16,941 nucleotides of DNA from DATJMJ01 sp035508795 (GTDB lineage: Bacteria; Actinomycetota; Acidimicrobiia; Acidimicrobiales; Palsa-688): the NCBI GenBank assembly GCA_035508795.1, contig DATJMJ010000151.1:1-16941 (forward strand). The letters are read 5' to 3'. The notes under the pieces were generated by a model. The model searched no databases. It was not told the DNA's origin and saw only the letters and a program-made list of their open reading frames with translations. Below, piece by piece: positions 1 through 6,393 of the stretch. Made by a program: the position numbers and the translations under genes. The number at the start of each line of letters is the position of its first letter. Positions within the stretch are counted from its first letter, which is position 1.

Positions 1-90
1 CACGAGAGTGGCGGTGCTTTCCGTTTAGCTCTAACGAGGTTGATGCGCGCGGCGGTAGCTGGTCCGGTCGGCACGAGCACTGGCTCCGCC

Positions 91-125
91 GCCTGCACGC
101 CTGCACGCCTGCACGCCTGCACGCC
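91..125. repeat. 8-bp tandem repeat, GCCTGCAC x 4.4
   Basis: Four perfect head-to-tail copies of GCCTGCAC occupy 91-98, 99-106, 107-114 and 115-122, followed by a partial GCC at 123-125. Two decayed relatives (GCCTGCCC at 148-155 and GCCTGCTG at 156-163) follow after a gap. The 8-bp period is not a multiple of three, so the array is not built as a protein repeat. It lies in a 296-bp stretch with no convincing gene. Replication slippage is the simplest origin. Confidence 0.9.
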
Positions 126-177
126 GGGGTGCTCCGGCGACCGGGCCGCCTGCCCGCCTGCTGAGACGGGTTGAGCC

Positions 178-225
178 AAAGGGCGAAAGGGCCAAAGAGG
201 TAAACGGCCAAAAGGCCAAATGGCC
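178..225. repeat. Degenerate 8-bp array, consensus AAANGGCC x 6
   Basis: Six consecutive 8-bp units lie in perfect phase: AAAGGGCG (178), AAAGGGCC (186), AAAGAGGT (194), AAACGGCC (202), AAAAGGCC (210), AAATGGCC (218). Read on the minus strand the unit is GGCCNTTT, so a minus-strand transcript of the gene ending at 297 would have periodic U3 tracts here. The unit differs in sequence from the GCCTGCAC array just upstream but shares its period of 8. The rest of 1-296 holds nothing else I can name. Confidence 0.75.
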
Positions 226-274
226 CCCGGGGCCAGGTGCCGCGTTGGCTGCCTGTGCCCCGGGAGCCCGGGGG
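221..274 (-). terminator. Possible terminator region of the duplicated secreted-protein gene
   Basis: Two GC palindromes lie just past the stop codon of the minus-strand gene: CCCCGGG-AG-CCCGGGG at 258-273 and TGGCCCC-C-GGGGCCA at 221-235. On the minus strand the second is followed directly by T-rich repeats (ATTTGGCCTTTT). The position and the hairpin-plus-U pattern suit an intrinsic terminator. However, the loops are very short and the U tract is interrupted, so this is a weak call. Confidence 0.35.
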
Positions 275-296
275 AACCCGCGATCTCGTCTCTAGG

Positions 297-1841
297 TCAG
301 TGCTTGTGGCGCCTGTCCAGCCAGTGCAGGTACGCCTCCGCCTTGGCATCGTCCTTCTGAGCGGCGGCGACGGCACGTTCCGCCAGGTAGATGTTGGAGT
401 CCGCACCCGATAGCAGGTGGCTGTTCGCGTCCCACTCGGCAGCCGTGTAGCCGAGCAGTTCGGCGGCCACACCGCTAGTTGCATTGGTGGCGGTCTGCAC
501 TTGCAGCTGCATGTTTGCGATGAGAGGAGCAAGGGCAGCCTCGTCCTTGGGGCCCTGTTTGCTCTGGAGGTAGGCGATGTCCTTGGCGAGGTCCGGCAAC
601 CTTACGTTATCGATGAGATCGACGGTGCTGACGCCATGGGCGACCGGGAGCACGAGGTCGTACACCCTGAACTCGCTGAAGATGTCGCCTGCTTCGGTCT
701 GTGCCTGCGAGACCGAAGTGGCGGCCGCTATCTCGCTGCCGAGCGCCTCGAGGCCCGAGACGTCGGCGTTCATCGAGGCGACAAGACTTGCGCCGTCGCT
801 TCCCAGGAAACTTTCGCCCTGTACCCACTTGATCGTCGCCTCGAGAGCCGCCACCCGCCCGGAGATAATGCGTGCCGCCCAAGCCTGGATGGCGCCCAGG
901 TTGCCGGAAGTGGTGGACGTGGTCGTGGTCGGCACCGAAGTGCTCGTGGTCGAACTTGTCGTGGTGGAAGTCGACGTCGTCGTGCTCGAGCTGGTGGTGG
1001 TCGACGAGGACGTCGTGGTTGGCGCCGTGGTCGTAGTAGTGGGAGGCAGGTGATGCCGCTCGAGGTACTTGTAGCCCTCCTGCCCGTCGCCTAGTGCCGT
1101 TGCCACGGCGCGCTCGGCGATCCTCACCTGTGCCTGCGGGCCGTTGAGCAGGGTTTTGTTGGCATCCCACTCGGCAGGTGTAAAGCCGAGCAACTGTGCC
1201 GATAGGCCCGAAGTGGCGCCCTGGGCGATCTGCACCTCAGATTGCATGTTGGCGACCAGGGGGCCGAGCACGGCTTGGTTATCGGCGTTTTCCTGGCTCT
1301 GGAGAAAAGAGATCACGCTCGCGATGTACGGCAGCTGGACGTTTGTCACCGAGTCGACGTCGATGACCCCGTCCGCAACCGGGAGCATCAAAAGGTAGAC
1401 CCGGAACTGGGTGAAGATCAGGTCGCTGTCTGCCCGGGCCTCTTGGACGGTGGTGTCCCCGGCGATCTTGGCGCCGAGCGCCTGGAGGCCGGTGATGTCG
1501 GCCTGCATCTCGTTCACGAGCGACGCCTGGTCGCTGCCGAGGTAGGACTTGGAGTTGACGACATTGATCTCTCTGTTGAGAGAAGCGAGCCGCTCCGCGA
1601 TCAATTTCGCAGCGCGTGCCTTGATCTCGTCGAGCCGGTTGCCGAAGGCCGGTACCGGCACGGTCACTGCAGGTGCACCCGAAGGCGGGTTGTTGTTGCC
1701 CGTAGGCGCAGGCGACGACGTGCTCGCGAGTGCAGCGGTGCTCGCTCCCAAAGTCGCGACCCCTGCCAGCAGGGCGGTGGCCGCTCCGGCGTGCCAGCGC
1801 CGTCGGTCGCTCGATCTCTCTTGACGCTGAAGTAGTTTCAT
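297..1841 (-). CDS. Secreted protein with two homologous domains and a Thr/Ser linker
   Basis: This is a 514-residue exported protein of unknown function. Residues 1-39 form a signal peptide: a basic N-region with RRR at 13-15, a hydrophobic core, and an ALA motif at 37-39 before a Ser/Pro/Asn-rich stretch. Two copies of a roughly 190-residue, Ala/Leu/Gln-rich, probably helical domain follow (about 67-263 and 314-505), joined by about 46 residues that are almost all Thr and Ser. Matching blocks in the two copies include YLGSDQASLV/FLGSDGASLV, FRVYLLMLPVADGV/FRVYDLVLPVAHGV, PLVANMQ/PLIANMQ and AEWDAN/AEWDAN. This shows an internal duplication. The protein ends in a His/Arg/Lys tail. ATG is preceded by the ribosome site AGGAGGG, which fixes the start. 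No catalytic motif is visible. A cell-surface or extracellular binding or structural role is possible but is inference. I do not recognise the family. Confidence 0.85.
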   Translation of the reverse strand: MKLLQRQERSSDRRRWHAGAATALLAGVATLGASTAALASTSSPAPTGNNNPPSGAPAVTVPVPAFGNRLDEIKARAAKLIAERLASLNREINVVNSKSYLGSDQASLVNEMQADITGLQALGAKIAGDTTVQEARADSDLIFTQFRVYLLMLPVADGVIDVDSVTNVQLPYIASVISFLQSQENADNQAVLGPLVANMQSEVQIAQGATSGLSAQLLGFTPAEWDANKTLLNGPQAQVRIAERAVATALGDGQEGYKYLERHHLPPTTTTTAPTTTSSSTTTSSSTTTSTSTTTSSTTSTSVPTTTTSTTSGNLGAIQAWAARIISGRVAALEATIKWVQGESFLGSDGASLVASMNADVSGLEALGSEIAAATSVSQAQTEAGDIFSEFRVYDLVLPVAHGVSTVDLIDNVRLPDLAKDIAYLQSKQGPKDEAALAPLIANMQLQVQTATNATSGVAAELLGYTAAEWDANSHLLSGADSNIYLAERAVAAAQKDDAKAEAYLHWLDRRHKH

Positions 1842-1861
1842 CGAACCCTCCTAACAGGTCC

Positions 1862-1883
1862 GGCCGGGCCCTCTTTCCCGGCC
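1862..1883 (-). promoter_or_regulatory. 5'-leader hairpin directly upstream of the ribosome site
   Basis: A perfect 7-bp inverted repeat, GGCCGGG (1862-1868) and CCCGGCC (1877-1883), with an 8-nt loop lies about 20 nt upstream of the minus-strand start codon at 1841, just before its AGGAGGG ribosome site. A GC stem here could affect translation initiation or mRNA stability. No U tract follows it on the minus strand, so it does not look like an attenuator terminator. Confidence 0.4.
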
Positions 1884-1886
1884 TTA

Positions 1887-1912
1887 CATAAAGATCGTTA
1901 CCGGGCTTTATG
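1887..1912 (-). promoter_or_regulatory. CATAAAG/CTTTATG inverted repeat, candidate operator or leader stem
   Basis: CATAAAG (1887-1893) and CTTTATG (1906-1912) form a perfect 7-bp inverted repeat around a 12-nt centre that holds TAACGAT on the minus strand. It sits 46-71 bp upstream of the secreted-protein gene, immediately beyond the GC hairpin at 1862-1883. A TTGACA-like hexamer lies further upstream on the minus strand (1942-1947), but no well-spaced -10 was found. The repeat could be a dyad operator or a second RNA stem; the sequence alone does not decide. Confidence 0.35.
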
Positions 1913-2020
1913 AACCGCTGTTTTGGCCGGTGTTAGGGCACTGTCAAGGCCTTGCGCCCCAAAAGACAAGTGGCTGTGAGCGTTGTGTGAAGGCGGGCGA
2001 GCGTGGAGCCGAGGAGCGAG

Positions 2021-2099
2021 GGCGCGAAAAAAGCCCCCGGGGGCCGGTCACTCCTGGGGCGCGAAAAAGCCCCCGGGCCCGGTCACTCCGCCGTGACCG
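2021..2099 (-). terminator. Tandem terminator-like hairpins within an imperfect direct repeat
   Basis: Two copies of a roughly 33-bp unit lie head to tail at 2021-2054 and 2058-2089. Each has GGCGCG, an A-run (six A at 2027-2032, five A at 2064-2068), a GC palindrome and CCGGTCACTCC or CCCGGTCACTCC. Read on the minus strand each gives a GC stem followed by U6 or U5: GCCCCCGGGGGC at 2033-2044 in the first copy, a shorter one in the second. A further stem, CGGTCAC/GTGACCG at 2080-2099 with a 6-nt loop, precedes the second copy on the minus strand. Their place between the stop of the discoidin-domain gene and the promoter of the next minus-strand gene fits termination of the former. Confidence 0.5.
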
Positions 2100-2167
2100 T
2101 GCCCAGGGGCGGCCTCGGGGCCAGGTTGCCCTAGCCCCGAAAGCTAACCATCGGACCAGCTATTTGA

Positions 2168-2201
2168 CGAGCGGGCTGGGGAGGAAAAAGCGGCCCGCTC
2201 G
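2168..2201 (-). terminator. Stem-loop after the discoidin-domain gene, possible terminator
   Basis: CGAGCGGGC (2168-2176) and GCCCGCTCG (2193-2201) form a perfect 9-bp inverted repeat with a 16-nt loop, starting 11 bp past the stop codon of the minus-strand gene. Inside it, AGCGG-C-CCGCT (2189-2199) followed on the minus strand by five T gives an alternative, smaller hairpin with a U tract. Either fold could contribute to termination. The rest of the 371-bp gap between the two secreted-protein genes holds no convincing coding sequence. Confidence 0.45.
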
Positions 2202-2212
2202 CTTGAAAATGT

Positions 2213-3058
2213 TCAGCTGTTGTAGAGGTCGAACTCGTCGATCGACCACCAGTAGGGGCTTTCTGCGGCCGAAAGGACCACCGCGACGTACTGGGCGGTC
2301 TGAGCCGGGAAGCTAACTATCTCCGGCGTCCCGGTCCCGGTGCAGCTGGCGACGACGCTCCAGCTCGTGGCGTTGGTGGAAACCTCTACCACATAGCTCC
2401 TCGCGTAGTCGGTCGCCGAGTTGGGCACGTTCATCGCGAGCTCGTCGAAAGTTTGCGAAGAGCCCATGTTGACCTCGAAGTACTGGTTGACGGCCTGGGG
2501 CTCGTCAGTGCTGAAACGGGTCGTCAAGCTGCCGTCGATCGCGTTGGCGGGCACATCGGCGCTCGAAGAAGGAGCGTTGGAGCTGGCCACCCACCCGGTC
2601 GTGCTGAGCCCCGTCCCTGCCACAGTCGCGCTGCAATTGGGCGCTGTCGGCTCGGCCGGTCCTGTCGTAGTGGTCGTCGAGGTCGACGTTGTGGACGTCG
2701 ACGTAGACGTTGTCGTCGAACTTGTCGTGGTCGACGCCGTCGGCGGGACGGTCACTGCGGGCGGTGCTACATGGTGGTGCTGCTTGAAGACGACGCATGC
2801 CCGTCCGTCCCAGTACCAGCCGCCCCAGTTGCGGCGGTTGTGGTAGCGCATGCAGCGGGCCTTGGCCCGGTTGTTGGCCCGGTTGTTGGAGTTGTACGAA
2901 GTGGTAACAGGCCCTCGGCCAGGCCGGCCATGGCCTCCGTGACCATCCGCCGAAGCCGGGCCCGCAGTCGTGACAAAGGCAGCCATCGTCGCGAGGACGG
3001 CGACTACCAAACCGATCACACCGGCCAACTTTGGGCGGTGCAGCAGTGCGTTCGTCAT
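2213..3058 (-). CDS. Secreted protein with Thr/Ser linker and C-terminal F5/8 type C (discoidin-like) domain
   Basis: This 281-residue protein has a signal peptide at 1-37 with an ASA motif at 35-37. A His/Gly-rich stretch follows, then a basic Asn/Arg segment (about 54-92) with two cysteines (C69, C88) around a Trp/Tyr cluster (WGGWYWDG). Residues 109-132 are a Thr/Ser linker. The C-terminal domain (about 141-281) looks like an F5/8 type C or CBM32-like beta-sandwich, shown by NAIDGSLTTRFST at 172-184, QYFEVNMGSSQTFDEL, SYVVEVSTNATSW and the closing DEFDLYNS. Such domains usually bind glycans or other surface ligands. No catalytic domain is present, so it may be a cell-wall or matrix binding protein (inference). 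The reading frame stays open far upstream, but ATG at 3058 has an excellent site (AAGGAGG, 5 nt spacing) and begins the signal peptide, so I place the start there. Confidence 0.85.
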   Translation of the reverse strand: MTNALLHRPKLAGVIGLVVAVLATMAAFVTTAGPASADGHGGHGRPGRGPVTTSYNSNNRANNRAKARCMRYHNRRNWGGWYWDGRACVVFKQHHHVAPPAVTVPPTASTTTSSTTTSTSTSTTSTSTTTTTGPAEPTAPNCSATVAGTGLSTTGWVASSNAPSSSADVPANAIDGSLTTRFSTDEPQAVNQYFEVNMGSSQTFDELAMNVPNSATDYARSYVVEVSTNATSWSVVASCTGTGTPEIVSFPAQTAQYVAVVLSAAESPYWWSIDEFDLYNS

Positions 3059-3310
3059 TTGACCTCCTTGTGCCCAGAAAACTCTCGCCGGAGCCTCTGG
3101 TCGTTTCCCTCTGTTGCCAGGTCCGGTCCCTCGGTGCCCGTGACCGCCCGGCACGTTGCCGGCCGGTTGTCCCACTGGCACCACGGGGCCAATTTGCCCG
3201 TGCAACCTCTCCGTTACTGTCTCCCCGCCAGATGTGACCTGAGTTTTGGGCTCGTGTGATGATCCTGTGAAGGCACCGGCGCGGCCGCCCGGCCCGTATG
3301 CGCCAGACTG
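3059..3310. promoter_or_regulatory. Divergent intergenic region between discoidin-domain gene and uvrC
   Basis: These 252 bp must hold the promoters of both divergent genes. I see no consensus -35/-10 pair. Two short dyads are visible: CACGGG/CCCGTG at 3182-3202 and CCGGC/GCCGG at 3148-3162. On the minus strand they would fall in a long leader of the discoidin-domain gene. No known riboswitch signature could be recognised by eye. Confidence 0.35.
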
Positions 3311-5362
3311 GTGCAAGTGCTCGAACGTCCGCCCCCGGGCGCGATCCCTGACGCGCCTGGCTCTTACCAGTTCCGGGACAGGGACGGGCGCGTCATTTAT
3401 GTAGGCAAGGCCAAGTCGCTCCGCCAGCGGCTTTCCAACTATTTCCAGTCGCCGGCGGCCCTCCTGCCTCGCACGGCCCAGATGGTCGCCTGCGCCGAAA
3501 GCGTCGAGTGGATCCAGGTCCGCAACGACGTCGAAGCCCTGATGCTCGAGTACTCCCTGATAAAGCAGCACAAGCCCAGGTTCAACGTGAGGCTCCGGGA
3601 CGACAAGAGCTACCCGTTCCTCGTCATCACGACGGGCGACGAGTGGCCGCGGGCGACCGTGCGGCGCGGCAGGCCGACCGCACGCACCGAGCACCGTTAT
3701 TTCGGGCCTTATGCGCACGCCTACGCCATACGCGAGACCCTCGACCTGCTCTTGCGGACGTTCCCGGTCCGCAGCTGCAGCGACAACAAGTTCGCCCGCC
3801 ACCAGCGCCTCGGGCGGCCGTGCCTCATGTACCACATCGAACGCTGCGCAGGGCCTTGTGCGGGCCACGTCGACCACGAGCAGTACTCGCGCATCGTGGC
3901 CAACTTCGCGACCTTCCTCGAAGGGGACACGGCTCCCGTTGTGCACGAGCTCGAAGCTGGGATGCACGCCGCGGCCGACAACCTCGAGTTCGAGCTCGCA
4001 GCCAGGCTGCGGGACCGGCTGGCAGCAGTGCGCAAGGCCATAGAAAAACAGCAGATGGTCACCGAACGCGCCGAGGACCTCGATTGCTTCGGCCTCGCCG
4101 AGGACGAGCTCGAGGCGGCGGTCCAGGTGTTCTACGTGCGGCGGGGAAGGGTGGTCGGGAGAAAGGGCTTCATCGTCGACAAGGTCGAGGACCTCGAGCC
4201 TGCCCAGTTCCTCGCCCACGTCCTCGAACAGCACTACTCCGAGCCGGTCAACGGGGTGCCGCCAGTCGTGCTCGTCCCGGGCGACGTGGACGAGGCGGAG
4301 GTGGTCGAGGATTGGTTGACCGGCCTGCGGGCTCAGCCGGCGGGGGAGCGCGATGACGGGGGGGTCGAGTGGTGGGCGGCGGACGGCGGGCGCCGGCGGC
4401 CCGAGCGCAGCGTCGACATCAGGGCGAGGGGCCTCAGCCGGGTGCGCCTGCACGTCCCCCAGCGCGGCGAAAAAAAAGCCCTGGTCGAGATGGTCGCCAA
4501 GAACGCCGGGGAGGAGCTGGTGAGGCACCGCCTCAAGCGTTCGGCGGACCACAACGCCCGCGCCCGTGCCCTCAACTCGCTGCAGGACGCCCTCGACCTG
4601 CCCGAGGCGCCGCTGCGGATCGAGTGCTACGACATGAGCCACCTCCAGGGGACCGACTACGTCGGGTCGATGGTCGTGATGGAGGACGGCCTGGCGAGGC
4701 CGAGCGAGTACAAGCGTTTCAAGGTCCGCAACGTCCCTGGCAACAACGACTATGCGGCCATGGAAGAGGTCCTGACGCGCAGGCTCAATGCCTACCTGTC
4801 CGAACGGGAGCTACCGGTTGCCGAGAGGCGGCGCCATTTTTCCTACCCGCCCCAGCTGCTGCTCGTCGACGGTGGGAAGGGGCAGCTCAACGTGGCGATA
4901 AAGGTCCTCGAGGACCTCGGCCTCGACGACGAGATCCCCGTTGCCGCCCTCGCCAAACAGTTCGAGGAGGTTTACCTGCCCGGGATGGCTGACCCGGTGC
5001 GCATCCCGCGCGGCTCGGAGGCTCTCTACCTGCTGCAGCAGATCCGGGACGAGGCGCACCGCTTTGCCATCAAGTACCACCGCCAGCTGCGTGGCAAGAG
5101 GATGTCCACCTCGGTGCTGGACGGTGTCCCCGGCCTCGGGCCGGCGCGGCGCAAGCGGCTCGTCGCCCAACTGGGCAGCATCAAGGCCGTCCGGGAGGCC
5201 TCGAAGGAAACGCTCGTCTCGCTGCCCTGGTTACCACAAGCAGTGGGCGAAGCGCTCTGGGAAAAGATCCACAACCCCGCCGGACGGCTGCAGCTACGAG
5301 ATGACCCGAGCGACGCGAGTGGCCCGAGGGAGCTGGCGGTGGCAGAGGTCGTCGCAGGATGA
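3311..5362 (+). CDS. uvrC: UvrABC excinuclease subunit C
   Basis: This is the 683-residue endonuclease subunit of nucleotide excision repair, which incises DNA on both sides of a lesion after UvrA/UvrB loading. The N-terminal GIY-YIG domain (about 10-95) shows PGSYQFRD, IYVGKAKSLRQRLSNYF and the MLEYSLIKQHKPRFN segment with the catalytic Glu. The UVR (UvrB-binding) motif lies near 210-248 (DNLEFELAARLRDRLAAVR). The C-terminal RNase H-like nuclease region begins with RIECYDMSHLQG near 436. A tandem helix-hairpin-helix lies near 597-650 (LDGVPGLGPARRKRL). Length is normal for actinobacterial UvrC. The GTG start at 3311 gives the expected N-terminus, but no clear ribosome site precedes it, so a nearby in-frame GTG at 3317 cannot be excluded. 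The stop overlaps the next gene by 4 nt (ATGA). Confidence 0.97.
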   Translation: MQVLERPPPGAIPDAPGSYQFRDRDGRVIYVGKAKSLRQRLSNYFQSPAALLPRTAQMVACAESVEWIQVRNDVEALMLEYSLIKQHKPRFNVRLRDDKSYPFLVITTGDEWPRATVRRGRPTARTEHRYFGPYAHAYAIRETLDLLLRTFPVRSCSDNKFARHQRLGRPCLMYHIERCAGPCAGHVDHEQYSRIVANFATFLEGDTAPVVHELEAGMHAAADNLEFELAARLRDRLAAVRKAIEKQQMVTERAEDLDCFGLAEDELEAAVQVFYVRRGRVVGRKGFIVDKVEDLEPAQFLAHVLEQHYSEPVNGVPPVVLVPGDVDEAEVVEDWLTGLRAQPAGERDDGGVEWWAADGGRRRPERSVDIRARGLSRVRLHVPQRGEKKALVEMVAKNAGEELVRHRLKRSADHNARARALNSLQDALDLPEAPLRIECYDMSHLQGTDYVGSMVVMEDGLARPSEYKRFKVRNVPGNNDYAAMEEVLTRRLNAYLSERELPVAERRRHFSYPPQLLLVDGGKGQLNVAIKVLEDLGLDDEIPVAALAKQFEEVYLPGMADPVRIPRGSEALYLLQQIRDEAHRFAIKYHRQLRGKRMSTSVLDGVPGLGPARRKRLVAQLGSIKAVREASKETLVSLPWLPQAVGEALWEKIHNPAGRLQLRDDPSDASGPRELAVAEVVAG

Positions 5363-6300
5363 GCGGCGTGCCCGACGAGCCGGCGGTGACGGCCCTGCCG
5401 GCGCCGGTGGGGGAGGCGTTTTACCACGACCCGGCCGAGCCGCTCCCCGAAGAGGCAAGCGCCCTGTGGGAGGTCAATTCCCGCTGGTGGCAGGACGGCT
5501 TCACCGAAGGTGCCGACGCCGAGTACAACGAGCAGATCGTGCCGCTCCTCGAGGCGCACCTCATGCGGGCGGGGGCCGGGGCGGGGCCGCTCGACATCCT
5601 CGACATCGGTTGCGGCGAGGGGCAGTTGTCGCGACTTGCGGCCCGCACAGGGCACGCCCACCGGGTAACGGGCATCGACCCGGCAGTGGCTCAGCTCACG
5701 GTGGCGCTCCAACGCCAGCCGCCGCCGGCGGCGGCGTCGTGGCCGGGCGGCACAGGCACCGGAGGCAGTGGAGGAGCGGGGGAGGAGGCGCGCCCGGTCC
5801 TCCCGGTCCTCCCGGAGTACGTGCGGGCGTCGGCAGTTGCGCTCCCTTTCCAGGACAACAGCTTCGACGCCGCCTTCGCTTGCCTGGTCTTCGAGCACAT
5901 CGAAGGAGCCGCCGCGGCGCTCGGCGAGGTCGCCAGGGTGCTCAGGCCCGGCGGGCTCTTCCTTCTCTTCTTGAACCACCCCCTCCTCCAGGCGCCCGGC
6001 AGCGGCTGGGTGGACGACCACATCCTGGAGGAGCAGTACTGGCGCATCGGGCCCTACCTCCCCGAGCACCACGGCGTCGAAGAGGTCGACAAGGACGTCT
6101 GGATCCCCTTCGTGCACAGGCCTCTTTCCGTCTACGTCAACGCCCTGGCGGCGGCGGGGATGTACGTGACCTCGATGCTCGAGCCGCCTCCTCCCGCCGG
6201 TTTCCTGCGGCGGGCCGAGGAGTACGAGCAGGCGTCGGCGTTCCCCCGCCTCCTTGTGCTGAAGGTGGAGAAGCTCCGCCTCGCCCGGGCCGGCTCGTAG
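5359..6300 (+). CDS. Class I SAM-dependent methyltransferase
   Basis: This 313-residue protein is probably a small-molecule or lipid methyltransferase of the Methyltransf_11 type. Motif I is LDILDIGCGEGQLSRLA (DIGCGEG at 82-88), followed by the acidic end of strand 2 (GIDPAVAQL). The later motifs are ALPFQDNSFDAAFACLVFEHI (about 162-182) and RVLRPGGLFLLFLNHPLL. The C-terminal part HRPLSVYVNALAAAGMYV and EPPPPAGFLRR resembles common actinobacterial methyltransferases. A Pro/Gly/Ala-rich stretch of about 35 residues interrupts the Rossmann fold near 115-150. This gene is not part of the usual uvrC-rapZ-yvcK block, yet it overlaps the uvrC stop (ATGA), so translation is probably coupled. The substrate is unknown. 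Confidence 0.85.
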   Translation: MSGVPDEPAVTALPAPVGEAFYHDPAEPLPEEASALWEVNSRWWQDGFTEGADAEYNEQIVPLLEAHLMRAGAGAGPLDILDIGCGEGQLSRLAARTGHAHRVTGIDPAVAQLTVALQRQPPPAAASWPGGTGTGGSGGAGEEARPVLPVLPEYVRASAVALPFQDNSFDAAFACLVFEHIEGAAAALGEVARVLRPGGLFLLFLNHPLLQAPGSGWVDDHILEEQYWRIGPYLPEHHGVEEVDKDVWIPFVHRPLSVYVNALAAAGMYVTSMLEPPPPAGFLRRAEEYEQASAFPRLLVLKVEKLRLARAGS

Positions 6301-6340
6301 GCCCGAGACGGGGTCCCACCCTTAGGCCCGAGACCGGGGT
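6298..6340. repeat. Short direct repeat around the methyltransferase stop codon
   Basis: TAGGCCCGAGACGGGGT (6298-6314, including the TAG stop) recurs as TAGGCCCGAGACCGGGGT (6323-6340), a 25-bp step with one inserted C. It lies in the short spacer before rapZ. It looks like a small tandem duplication; a regulatory role is not evident. Confidence 0.7.
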
Positions 6341-6393
6341 GCCGGGCCCCCAGCAACGGCGGCGCGGGCAGCTGGTTGCGGCACAATGGAGGA

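Noticed and set aside
31..219. Small minus-strand open frame of 62 codons at the left edge
   Set aside because: It is built almost entirely from the two 8-bp repeat arrays, has no ribosome site, and has an Arg/Ala/Gly-rich composition.
91..225. Tandem repeats considered as a CRISPR array
   Set aside because: The units are only 8 bp, without spacers, and no cas gene is present.
1930..2316. Plus-strand open frame of 128 codons between the two secreted-protein genes
   Set aside because: It runs through the terminator-like repeats and into the 3' end of the opposite gene. It is Arg/Gly/Pro rich, with no ribosome site or domain.
3059..3310. Possible riboswitch in the leader of the discoidin-domain gene
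   Set aside because: I looked for cobalamin, TPP, c-di-GMP and c-di-AMP signatures by eye and found no convincing conserved core. Only short dyads remain.
3311..3330. SOS box near the uvrC start (CGAAC sequence)
   Set aside because: Only a half-site is present, without the paired GTTCG at the required spacing, and it lies within the coding start.
3059..4642. Long minus-strand open frame continuing upstream of the discoidin-domain gene, antisense to uvrC
   Set aside because: The frame is open only because of high GC and codon bias opposite uvrC. The true start with ribosome site and signal peptide is at 3058, and the upstream translation shows no domain.
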